The notes under the pieces are model-generated. The model made no database searches, was not told where the DNA came from, and was given only the letters and a program-made list of their open reading frames with translations. This document shows, in pieces, positions 42,636 through 50,899 of a stretch of DNA of 64,000 bases. Source of the DNA: Treponema bryantii. GTDB taxonomy: Bacteria > Spirochaetota > Spirochaetia > Treponematales > Treponemataceae. Positions within the stretch are counted from its first letter, which is position 1. Each line of letters begins with the position of its first letter. The DNA lies in NCBI RefSeq assembly GCF_036492245.1, contig NZ_AP025286.1, positions 3,038,001-3,102,000 on the forward strand, in the 5' to 3' direction. Made by a program: the position numbers and the translations under genes.

Positions 42636-44228
42636 ATGAGTAAATTTATTTTTGTAACAGGTGGAGTTGTATCAGGATTAGGAAAGGGAATTACAGCAGC
42701 AAGTTTAGGACGCCTTTTGAAGTGCCGCGGGCTTAAGGTAACAAGCCAGAAGCTCGACCCATATATGAACGTTGACCCGGGTACAATGAGTCCATTCCAG
42801 CACGGAGAAGTTTTCGTAACAGATGATGGTGCAGAAACCGACCTTGACCTTGGACACTACGAACGCTTCATCGATGAAAATCTTACAAAATATTCAAACA
42901 TGACAAGTGGACGTGTTTACTGGAACGTTTTGAACAAGGAACGCCAGGGTGAATATCTTGGACAGACAGTTCAGATTATTCCTCACGTAACAAATGAAAT
43001 CAAAGACTTTGTTATGAAAAATGCCGAGGTTAGCAATGCCGACGTAAGTATTGTTGAGGTCGGCGGTACAATCGGTGATATCGAAAGCCAGCCGTTCCTT
43101 GAAGCAATCCGTCAGCTTGCGCTTGAAGTTGGACGCCGTAACTGTCTTTTTATTCACGTTTGTCTAGTTCCTTACATCAGCGGTTCAGATGAATATAAAT
43201 CAAAGCCAACACAGCACTCTGTAAAAGAGCTCATGGCCGTTGGTATTCATCCTGATATTATTGTTGCCCGCTGTGATAAAGAAATTCCAACAGACATCCG
43301 AAAGAAGATTTCCCTCTTCTGTAACGTTGGAGAAGACTGTGTAATCAACAACACAACCTGTCGCAGCCTTTATGAAGTTCCTCTGATGCTCCACGCTCAG
43401 AATATGGATGATGTTGTATGCCGCGACCTTGGACTCGAAACAGGCGCAGACTATCCTATGCTTGCAGACTGGTCTCGAATGGTAGAAACAATTCATGCAC
43501 GTCAGGGTGAGATTCAGATTGCACTGGTTGGAAAATATGTAAAACTTCACGACTCATATCTGAGTATTGTTGAATCACTCAACCATGCAAGCTTTGTTGT
43601 TGGTAAGAATGTAAAAATCAAATGGGTTGATTCAGACAGCGTAACTGATGAAACAGCTCCGGAAGTATTTAAAGACTGCGCTGGAATCATTCTTCCGGGC
43701 GGATTCGGTCACCGTGGTGTAGAAGGAATGGTCTGCTCTTGTCGTTATGCACGTACCCACAAGTTGCCATATTTTGGAATCTGTCTTGGAATGCAGATAG
43801 CAGTAATTGAGTTTGCCCGCAGCGTACTCGGTTATTCAGATGCAAACAGCCGCGAATTTGACGAACTCTGTGAACATCCTGTAATCGACCTGATGAAAAA
43901 TCAGGAAGGTGTAATCAAAGGCGGCACAATGCGTCTTGGTTCATACCCATGCGAAGTTACTCCGGGAACAATTCTTGAAAAAGCTTATGGAAGTACACAT
44001 ATTGATGAACGCCATCGCCACCGCTATGAGTTCAACAACGATTACCGCACACAGATGCAGGAAGCTGGTCTCACAATCAGTGGAACAAGCCCTGACGGAA
44101 CTCTTGTAGAAGCCGTTGAAGTTGCCGGCCAGTTCCATGTTGGCGTTCAGTTCCATCCGGAATTCAAGAGCCGTCCAAATAATGCAGGACCTCTCTTTGT
44201 AGAATTCCTTAAGGCTTGTGATAAATAA
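42636..44228 (+). CDS. pyrG: CTP synthase
   Basis: Converts UTP to CTP with glutamine and ATP. A 530-residue protein: amidoligase domain KFIFVTGGVVSGLGKGITAASLGRLL (P-loop), QKLDPYMNVDPGTMSPFQHGEVFVTDDGAETDLDLGHYERF and VEVGGTIGDIES. The glutaminase domain has GFGHRGVEGM, YFGICLGMQIAVIEFAR (Cys nucleophile) and GVQFHPEFKSRP. It is cotranscribed with carB (30-base gap with GAGAGGAAAG), so both glutamine-using pyrimidine steps share one leader. A strong terminator follows. Confidence 0.97.
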   Translation: MSKFIFVTGGVVSGLGKGITAASLGRLLKCRGLKVTSQKLDPYMNVDPGTMSPFQHGEVFVTDDGAETDLDLGHYERFIDENLTKYSNMTSGRVYWNVLNKERQGEYLGQTVQIIPHVTNEIKDFVMKNAEVSNADVSIVEVGGTIGDIESQPFLEAIRQLALEVGRRNCLFIHVCLVPYISGSDEYKSKPTQHSVKELMAVGIHPDIIVARCDKEIPTDIRKKISLFCNVGEDCVINNTTCRSLYEVPLMLHAQNMDDVVCRDLGLETGADYPMLADWSRMVETIHARQGEIQIALVGKYVKLHDSYLSIVESLNHASFVVGKNVKIKWVDSDSVTDETAPEVFKDCAGIILPGGFGHRGVEGMVCSCRYARTHKLPYFGICLGMQIAVIEFARSVLGYSDANSREFDELCEHPVIDLMKNQEGVIKGGTMRLGSYPCEVTPGTILEKAYGSTHIDERHRHRYEFNNDYRTQMQEAGLTISGTSPDGTLVEAVEVAGQFHVGVQFHPEFKSRPNNAGPLFVEFLKACDK

Positions 44229-44246
44229 AAGGTAGCACGTAGAAAT

Positions 44247-44286
44247 AAAAAAAGGCCGGCTGGAATCAGATCCAACCGGCCTTTTC
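44247..44286. terminator. Bidirectional terminator between pyrG and nfnB
   Basis: AAAAGGCCGGCTGGA, ATCAGA loop, TCCAACCGGCCTTTT: a stem with A-tract on one side and T-tract on the other, serving both convergent genes. Confidence 0.9.
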
Positions 44287-44301
44287 ATTTATGCAATATA
44301 A

Positions 44302-45777
44302 TTACTTCGCAAGGTATTCATTGATACCAGCTGCAGCCTTACGTCCTTCACCCATAGCAAGGATAACTGTAGCGGCACCAAGAACGATGTCTCCACCAGC
44401 CCATACTTTTGCGTGGTGTGTAGCCTGCTTTTCATCTACGAGGATGTGTCCGCGCTTGTCAGCATCGAGACCAGGTGTTGTGCTTACGAGAAGTGGGTTA
44501 GAACCATTTCCGAGAGCAACAATCATAGCGTCACATGGAACATCATGTTCTGAACCTGGAATAGCTACTGGAGAGCGGCGTCCTGATTCATCTGGTTCAC
44601 CGAGTTCGTAGCTAAGGCAGCGTACGCCAACAACCTTTCCTTCTTCGTTTCCAAGTACTTCTACAGGGTTTTCGAGGAAGCGGAAGTTTACGCCTTCTTC
44701 TTCTGCGTGACCAATCTCTTCGAGACGAGCCGGCATTTCGTTTCTTGTACGGCGGTAAACAACATCAACAGTTTCGGCCCCTAGGCGGAATGCCATGCGG
44801 GCAGCATCCATTGCAACGTTTCCCGCACCACAAACTACTACGTGCTTTGCTTCGTAAATCGGAGTTGCAGCATGATCCTTATCGTAACCCTTCATAAGAT
44901 TTGCACGAGTAAGATATTCGTTTGCAGAGAATACACCAATGAGGTTTTCTCCTGGAATGTTGAGGAACTTTGGAAGACCTGCACCAGTTCCTACGAAAGC
45001 AGCATCAAAGCCTTTTTCTTCAAGAAGCTGATCAAGTGTATCTGTACGGCCAACAAGGAAGTTTGTTTCAAACTTTACGCCGATTTTCTTAAGATTTTCA
45101 ATTTCGTCCTGAACGATTTTCTTTGGAAGACGGAACTCAGGAATACCGTACATCATAACGCCACCACACTTGTGGAAAGCTTCGAATACAGTAACTTCAT
45201 GACCGGCACGTGCACAGTCTGCAGCAACTGTAAGACCTGCAGGACCTGAACCGATAACTGCAACCTTTTTTCCTGTTGCTGGAGCGACTTCCGGCATTGT
45301 TACCTGATTGTTCTCGCGTTCCCAGTCTGCAACAAAGCGCTCGAGACGACCGATAGAAACAGCCTTTTCTGCACTCTTGTAAACCTTACCAACAGTACAT
45401 TTTCCCTGACACTGTTTTTCCTGAGGACAAACACGACCACAGATAGCAGGAAGGAGTGATGTCTTTTTAATAATATCAACAGCAGCCTTGAACTGGCCGT
45501 TTGCAATCTCTTTTACAAAGCCTGGAATATCGATATTTACAGGACAGCCTTCCATACAGAATGGCTTTGCACACTGAAGACAGCGGTTAGCTTCAACGAT
45601 AGCCTGTTCAGCGCTGAAACCAAGAGCAACTTCGTCCATCTGGCGAGCGCGAACTTTTGGATCGCGGGCTGGCATTTCCATCTGTGGAATTGCATTACGA
45701 TCTTTAGCTGTAAGCTTGCCGTTAGTTTTAATCAAATCCTGGATTTTATTTAATTCTTCTGTTACGTTAATTGCCAT
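44302..45777 (-). CDS. nfnB: NfnAB transhydrogenase large subunit (GltD-like)
   Basis: FAD and 4Fe-4S subunit of the NADH-dependent reduced ferredoxin:NADP+ oxidoreductase. ATG 45777 (AGGAGC seven bases upstream) gives 491 residues. N-terminal Cys motifs CLQCAKPFCMEGCPVN and CGRVCPQEKQCQGKC bind the clusters. Two dinucleotide sites follow, VAVIGSGPAGLTVAADCA and HVVVCGAGNVAMDAARMA. It resembles glutamate synthase small subunit and is often annotated gltA/gltD, but the adjacent NfnA-type gene (10-base gap) makes NfnB the better call. The complex balances NADH, NADPH and ferredoxin pools by electron bifurcation in the cytoplasm. It might also serve the orphan GltB; that is speculation. Confidence 0.9.
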   Translation of the reverse strand: MAINVTEELNKIQDLIKTNGKLTAKDRNAIPQMEMPARDPKVRARQMDEVALGFSAEQAIVEANRCLQCAKPFCMEGCPVNIDIPGFVKEIANGQFKAAVDIIKKTSLLPAICGRVCPQEKQCQGKCTVGKVYKSAEKAVSIGRLERFVADWERENNQVTMPEVAPATGKKVAVIGSGPAGLTVAADCARAGHEVTVFEAFHKCGGVMMYGIPEFRLPKKIVQDEIENLKKIGVKFETNFLVGRTDTLDQLLEEKGFDAAFVGTGAGLPKFLNIPGENLIGVFSANEYLTRANLMKGYDKDHAATPIYEAKHVVVCGAGNVAMDAARMAFRLGAETVDVVYRRTRNEMPARLEEIGHAEEEGVNFRFLENPVEVLGNEEGKVVGVRCLSYELGEPDESGRRSPVAIPGSEHDVPCDAMIVALGNGSNPLLVSTTPGLDADKRGHILVDEKQATHHAKVWAGGDIVLGAATVILAMGEGRKAAAGINEYLAK

Positions 45778-45787
45778 TTTTATGCTC

Positions 45788-46642
45788 CTACTTTGCAAGC
45801 TTATCAGCTTCTGCCTGCATCTTGCACTTGTGGAAATCTTCAGTTTCACGTGGCTTGAAAGACTTCATACGCATCATCATGTTGTCCCAGTCTACAATGT
45901 GTGCATCGAACTCTGGACCATCAACACAAACGAACTTTGTTTCACCGCCAACACTTACACGGCAGCCACCACACATACCAGTTCCATCAATCATGATTGT
46001 GTTCAAAGAAACTGTTGTCTTTACACCGTACTCCTTAGTTGTAAGAGCACAGAACTTCATCATAATTGGAGGACCGATTGCGATAACCTCTGCTGGTGGG
46101 CACTGGCTTTCACACATTTCCTTTACAGGTACTGTTGAAACACCCTGACGTCCAGCCGATCCATCGTCTGTCATGATGATTACTTCGTCAGCAAGAGCCT
46201 TCATTTCATCAACATAAATCAAAAGGTCTTTATTACGTGCACAGATAACCATGATTACCTTATTACCGATAGCCTTGTGAGCCTGAACGATTGGGTAACA
46301 TGGGGCAACACCGAAACCACCACCAACAACAAGTACAGGGCGGTCATATTTTTCAATTTTAGAAGGATTTCCAAGAGGACCAAGAACTGCAGGAAGTTCC
46401 TCGCCAGCCTCTTTCAAAGAGAGTTTATAAGTTGATGCACCTACAGCCTGGAAAACGAGAGCAATCCAGCCCTCTTCAGCATTTGCATCAGCAATAGTAA
46501 GCGGAATACGCTCACCAAAATCCAAATCAACCTGAACGATTACAAACTGTCCTGCCTTGCGGTTACGTGCAATTTCAGGAGCAGTAACCTTCATATAAAA
46601 TACACCGGCAGAAAGCTGTTTTTTTTCAATAATTTTAAACAT
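45788..46642 (-). CDS. nfnA: NfnAB transhydrogenase small subunit (ferredoxin-NADP+ reductase type)
   Basis: A 284-residue FAD/2Fe-2S protein of the dihydroorotate-dehydrogenase electron-transfer/sulfide-dehydrogenase beta family. It has the flavin motif ERIPLTIADANAEEG, NAD-site VLVVGGGFGVAPCYPI, and a C-terminal cluster DGTGMCGGCRVSVGG...FVCVDGPEFD. First gene of nfnAB; start ATG 46642 after AGAGGA. Length and the paired NfnB make NfnA more likely than PyrK. A clean promoter lies upstream. Confidence 0.92.
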   Translation of the reverse strand: MFKIIEKKQLSAGVFYMKVTAPEIARNRKAGQFVIVQVDLDFGERIPLTIADANAEEGWIALVFQAVGASTYKLSLKEAGEELPAVLGPLGNPSKIEKYDRPVLVVGGGFGVAPCYPIVQAHKAIGNKVIMVICARNKDLLIYVDEMKALADEVIIMTDDGSAGRQGVSTVPVKEMCESQCPPAEVIAIGPPIMMKFCALTTKEYGVKTTVSLNTIMIDGTGMCGGCRVSVGGETKFVCVDGPEFDAHIVDWDNMMMRMKSFKPRETEDFHKCKMQAEADKLAK

Positions 46643-46674
46643 CTTCAGTCCTCTTAAAAAATAAATGGTAAATT

Positions 46675-46703
46675 ATTGTACAATATGGGGAAAATCAAGT
46701 CAA
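46675..46703 (-). promoter_or_regulatory. nfnAB promoter
   Basis: Minus strand TTGACT (46703-46698), 17 bases, TACAAT (46680-46675), about 32 bases before the nfnA start. No leader hairpin is seen here, unlike the amidotransferase genes. Confidence 0.75.
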
Positions 46704-46711
46704 TTGAGGAC

Positions 46712-46747
46712 AAAAAAAACGCGATGGATCACTGACCACCGCGTTTT
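46712..46747 (-). terminator. Terminator of the lipoprotein/beta-barrel operon
   Basis: Minus strand AAACGCGGTGG, 8-base loop, CCATCGCGT followed by T8, 20 bases after the stop at 46769. Confidence 0.85.
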
Positions 46748-46768
46748 TCGCTATTCACACAGACTTTA

Positions 46769-47977
46769 TTAGAAGCCTACAGAAACGTATGCGTAACCGC
46801 CTAAACCGGCTACTTCCATACTCTTTATGAAGTTTGGAGACTGTGTTGAAATACCAAAATCAAACTGAACAAGACGTAGATTTATTGTTGTTCCAAGCTG
46901 ATGAATAAAAACCTGATCTTTATATTCTGTTGAAACATTGAGCTTGAAGGCATTAATAAGATTAAGACCAATGCCTAGATAATACTCTGGATAGAATATT
47001 GCATCACTGGTGAAAGGTCTTCTGATTCCAAAACCAACACCGGCACGAGCATTAAAGAGTGTTCCGAGAAGGTCTTTATCAGCATAAATATTAACCTTTA
47101 ATGGGCGGTGAATAGTTAATGTTGTATATTCATTTGTTACAGTTTTTTCACGCTCAGTTTTCTCTGGATTTTCATAATCAGAAACCTTTACACTATAATC
47201 CATTCCCCACTGAATATTAGATTTATAACCTAATGTACCAGGAACGATTGGAATACGGCTGGTTAAACCTACTGTAAATGATTTTGTTAGATCCCACGAT
47301 AATCCAAGACCAAAATCAAAACCAAAACCTTTAGTTAAGGCAGCAGAAATCTTACCTATATCAAAATTAATTTTATTATCTTCTATAGACAATCCTGTAA
47401 AGGAATAAACATCCATGTTCATATCCATAGAAACATCAAGACTTCCATCAGATCCGTTTACTACAGTAGCTTTTGCACCACCGCCGCGCATAGACACAAC
47501 AGGAATAAATACTGCAGGCTGTACTTCAACCTTAAGTCTTCCGAACTTTATACCTATATCCAGATGAGAAAAGGCAAAAACATCTGCATCATTATCGAGA
47601 CTGAAAGTTATAACGTCACCCACTGAATTTCCATTTCCAAGGAAATCAAAAAGGTCTTTACCGACAGACATGCTTTCATATAACTCAAGTCCGGCAGAAA
47701 GTCCAACATGTACATTTACAATATTAAAATTCATTTCCCAGATTGGTTTAGCACCTGCACGGATATTAAAACCATTATCAGGACACTCATCAGCCAGCTG
47801 AGGTAAATCAATTATCAAATCCTTCTGCAAAAGTTCATTAACAGTAAAAAGATTGTTTGATGCTCCAAGTTCAGTACCAGCTTTTATTTCAAAGAATCGC
47901 TGAGAAAAGAAGTTTCGTGAAAAGGCAGCAGTAGATATAACTGAAACTGCAAAAATACAAGCAAATAATTTCTTCAT
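46769..47977 (-). CDS. Predicted outer-membrane beta-barrel protein
   Basis: A 402-residue protein with a signal peptide (MKKLFACIFAVSVISTAAFS). Many alternating amphipathic strands (VNVHVGLSAGLELYES, FGFDFGLGLSWDLTKSFTVGL, NARAGVGFGIRR) and a C-terminal Phe (YAYVSVGF) are typical of outer-membrane barrels inserted by BamA. The size would allow about 14-18 strands. No named family recognised. Ten bases downstream of the large lipoprotein gene on the same strand, so the two are probably made together and may form one surface complex. Confidence 0.75.
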   Translation of the reverse strand: MKKLFACIFAVSVISTAAFSRNFFSQRFFEIKAGTELGASNNLFTVNELLQKDLIIDLPQLADECPDNGFNIRAGAKPIWEMNFNIVNVHVGLSAGLELYESMSVGKDLFDFLGNGNSVGDVITFSLDNDADVFAFSHLDIGIKFGRLKVEVQPAVFIPVVSMRGGGAKATVVNGSDGSLDVSMDMNMDVYSFTGLSIEDNKINFDIGKISAALTKGFGFDFGLGLSWDLTKSFTVGLTSRIPIVPGTLGYKSNIQWGMDYSVKVSDYENPEKTEREKTVTNEYTTLTIHRPLKVNIYADKDLLGTLFNARAGVGFGIRRPFTSDAIFYPEYYLGIGLNLINAFKLNVSTEYKDQVFIHQLGTTINLRLVQFDFGISTQSPNFIKSMEVAGLGGYAYVSVGF

Positions 47978-47987
47978 CTTCTACCCC

Positions 47988-50720
47988 CTATTTTAACTGA
48001 ACAATTCCGTCTGTTTTAAGACTGATTTCAGCATAGACATTTACAGATTTATCACGAGTCATTGCTATTGACGCACCTTCTTTCATTCGTAATTTAATCT
48101 TTGGACTAATACTATCTGAAGAAGACTTCAACTGACTGACAGTTTCTGCCCCAAAAGCTATTTTACCTGACTTATTTAAATTATAATAATTATCAATTGT
48201 TCCAGTACCAAAAAGATCTATACCTATCTGAACATCCTTAAAAGTTATAGGCAATTTATTTACTGTATATTTGACCTCCAAAGATTCTACAGCATCAATG
48301 TATTTTGAAAAAATAGAATCATCAGAAGAATCAGAACTGCCTGAACTTGATGATGAACCAGAAGTATTAGAAGAATCTCCTGTGATAGAAGTAAGATCTA
48401 TTTCTACATATTCTACCTCTCCATCTTCATCATCCTTTACCTGGAACTTAACAGGAAGCTCTAAAAGTGCATAAATACCGATAGAACCTGACTCTGAGTT
48501 TTCCAAAGCAGCTTTAGTAATTTTAATTCCACTGCTTCCTGTTCCACTCAAAGAAATATTGTAATCTACACAAAGCTGAGATTCCTTAAAAGTACTCTCA
48601 GGAATATCATCTGGTTTTGTAAGTAACTCTTTAAGTGAAACCACGAGACTTGAGCCTACTGTTGCTTCAGATATAACTACTTCATCTCCATTTTCATTCT
48701 TTTCTGTAACAATATTTGGTTCTGCTACAAACTCAACATCTACTTCGTTTCCGTTTTCATCATAAGCTTTACCATTAGTAAGAATTGGCTTTTCAAAAGC
48801 ACCTAACTGAGTTGGAGTTGAACCATCAGATGGGTTTGTTCCATAGAACATTGTTACTGATGAAGAACCGAAATCCAGATTTTCAAATACAGAATCACCA
48901 TCAACTGTTACATCAGGTCTTGTAAGATAGAGATACAGTTTACAATCTGGAAGCTCAATGTTTTCTGCAAATTCTTTTCCAAGTGAATCTTCCAAAGAAG
49001 CATACAATGAAGATGGATTAAAACCTGTTCCCATTGTATCTGACATTGAAGGAAGAGTATCAAGATTAATAGTTACTGATTCCCAGTCAATTACCGGCTC
49101 AAGATTTATTGCAAAGTTATATTTTGTTCCAGGCTTAACCTTTTTTACAGTAATTTTATCCTGCTCTCCTCCAGGAAGTATAACATCAACCTTAAAATCA
49201 AATGCATTGAATTCATCTGAAGCAGATGGAGATGATTCAAGTTTTACTGTTCTTGTATAATCCTCAACGTCATCATCACCACTAAGAATATTTATTGGAA
49301 AATCTGTTTTTCCGCCTTCAATATTTATGTTCTTTCCTAATGTTGCATCATACATATCATGAATATCAAAGAAGTCTGAGAATACCGATAGAGAAATAAC
49401 ATTTTCTGAAGGTAAGGTATTTGTATATGTACCTTTTACACCACATTTATGAAGCTCTAATGCCTTAACTATTTTTAATACATCCTCTGGTATCTCTTGT
49501 GTTTCATTGAATGAAAGGCTTTGATTTGAAAGTTTCACTGTTACACTTTCAATTTCTCTTATTTTTGTTCCGATTCCAATAGAAGGTTTCTTTTCAAAAT
49601 CAATAGTTGCATTTGCAATAACAATATTGAAATCTACATTTGCGTGAATATCGTCTGTAGTTATTGATTTATTATCCAATGGAAAAGTGGCAGGACTAGT
49701 AGCTGCAGTCTGAACTCCACTTTCAAGATTAATTCCACCAGTTAATTCAATCTCATAAGCCGGATTTACATTTTTCCATTCTTTAGGAATTGAAAAATTC
49801 AGAGTTAAATCTCCGTCACCAATGGTACATCCATCAACATTATCAAGACCACTCAGTCCATCAATATTCTGAGTGAAACTGTATGAAATTGGCTGAGTTA
49901 ATGTAAGGCCTTCTACAGAATTAATCTGATATGGATGTACTGATTTATTTGAAGTATCGATTGTAGCAATGAATGCTTTTGAATTTGAAGTTTCAGAGAA
50001 TTCTATGCTGATATCTGATGTCTTAAAAATAAATGAACTCAAATTTATTTCTGCAACACCATTATAGAAAGTTCCACTGACAGTTTTTCCATTACTTCTT
50101 AAATAAACTGTACCATTATATGAAGTATCGATAGTTGTAATAATATCATTCACAGATGTTGATGATGAAGATATATCAACATTATATGCTGCAATCTTCA
50201 TTGTACCTTGCTTAAAAGACAACTTATCTGCAAAATTATAAATCTGACTGAAAGTAGACGTACCATAATTCAGCATGATACCGGCAAGTCTGAATTCATT
50301 ACAAATCTGTTCATTAACCTCATCAAGATCTATATCCAGATTATAACTGAAGTCTACTGTAGGAACTTCAAATTCCTTTTCGAAAGAAATGTTACTGATA
50401 GAATCTGCGAGAGCTCCTTTATCAAAATAATCACTGATATCTATAGGAATATTCTGTAAAGGCATATACATCAGGAATTTTTGAGTGTCACCTGATTTCT
50501 TAGGCCAGTAATCGTAAATCTTTCCATTATTTGGAAGTTCAACCGTACCGATTAAATTACTTACCCCAAGTTTATCACTTAAATCTTTTTCAACATTACC
50601 AAGTGAAAATTCATAATCTGCATTTGTCTTAACAGAAATTGTTTCCGGAAGCTTCCATGAGCAGCTTCCTAATGCAAATACCAAGCCTATAGAAATGATA
50701 GCAAAAGCTATTTTTTTCAT
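47988..50720 (-). CDS. Large repetitive-architecture lipoprotein (910 residues)
   Basis: Signal peptide with lipobox (MKKIAFAIISIGLVFALGSC, Cys20), so membrane-anchored, probably exposed to periplasm or surface. The mature part is beta-rich, acidic and Ser/Thr-rich, with several domains of similar style (LNFSIPKEWKNVNPAYEIEL, INLDTLPSMSDTMGTGFNPS, KVTVDGDSVF-like segments). A Ser/Gly/Asp-rich stretch (SSNTSGSSSSSGSSDSSDDS, about 805-825) is a flexible linker. No known family. First gene of an operon with the barrel protein; its promoter lies between inverted-repeat arms at 50844-50878. Confidence 0.75.
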   Translation of the reverse strand: MKKIAFAIISIGLVFALGSCSWKLPETISVKTNADYEFSLGNVEKDLSDKLGVSNLIGTVELPNNGKIYDYWPKKSGDTQKFLMYMPLQNIPIDISDYFDKGALADSISNISFEKEFEVPTVDFSYNLDIDLDEVNEQICNEFRLAGIMLNYGTSTFSQIYNFADKLSFKQGTMKIAAYNVDISSSSTSVNDIITTIDTSYNGTVYLRSNGKTVSGTFYNGVAEINLSSFIFKTSDISIEFSETSNSKAFIATIDTSNKSVHPYQINSVEGLTLTQPISYSFTQNIDGLSGLDNVDGCTIGDGDLTLNFSIPKEWKNVNPAYEIELTGGINLESGVQTAATSPATFPLDNKSITTDDIHANVDFNIVIANATIDFEKKPSIGIGTKIREIESVTVKLSNQSLSFNETQEIPEDVLKIVKALELHKCGVKGTYTNTLPSENVISLSVFSDFFDIHDMYDATLGKNINIEGGKTDFPINILSGDDDVEDYTRTVKLESSPSASDEFNAFDFKVDVILPGGEQDKITVKKVKPGTKYNFAINLEPVIDWESVTINLDTLPSMSDTMGTGFNPSSLYASLEDSLGKEFAENIELPDCKLYLYLTRPDVTVDGDSVFENLDFGSSSVTMFYGTNPSDGSTPTQLGAFEKPILTNGKAYDENGNEVDVEFVAEPNIVTEKNENGDEVVISEATVGSSLVVSLKELLTKPDDIPESTFKESQLCVDYNISLSGTGSSGIKITKAALENSESGSIGIYALLELPVKFQVKDDEDGEVEYVEIDLTSITGDSSNTSGSSSSSGSSDSSDDSIFSKYIDAVESLEVKYTVNKLPITFKDVQIGIDLFGTGTIDNYYNLNKSGKIAFGAETVSQLKSSSDSISPKIKLRMKEGASIAMTRDKSVNVYAEISLKTDGIVQLK

Positions 50721-50843
50721 AAGACACCTCCTATATCCGCTCTCGCGGCAAACTCTCTCTAAAATATATAATCTAATATATAATCTGGATTTATGTACGG
50801 ACTTTTTATATTCTTAAATTTATCTTATTAATTTTTGTCTATT

Positions 50844-50878
50844 TGTAGACCTAGGTATTATAACACGCGAGGTCTACA
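50844..50878 (-). promoter_or_regulatory. Extended -10 promoter enclosed by an inverted repeat
   Basis: Arms TGTAGACCT (50844-50852) and AGGTCTACA (50870-50878) are exact complements. Between them, on the minus strand, lies TGTTATAAT, an extended -10. The start point would be about 120 bases before the lipoprotein ATG. The layout suggests a repressor-controlled promoter. Confidence 0.65.
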
Positions 50879-50899
50879 AAATAAACACTTTTCAAAAAA

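Noticed and set aside
44302-46642. Glutamate synthase small subunit and dihydroorotate dehydrogenase electron-transfer subunit as separate functions
   Set aside because: The two genes are adjacent in the order and size typical of nfnA-nfnB, which explains both better.
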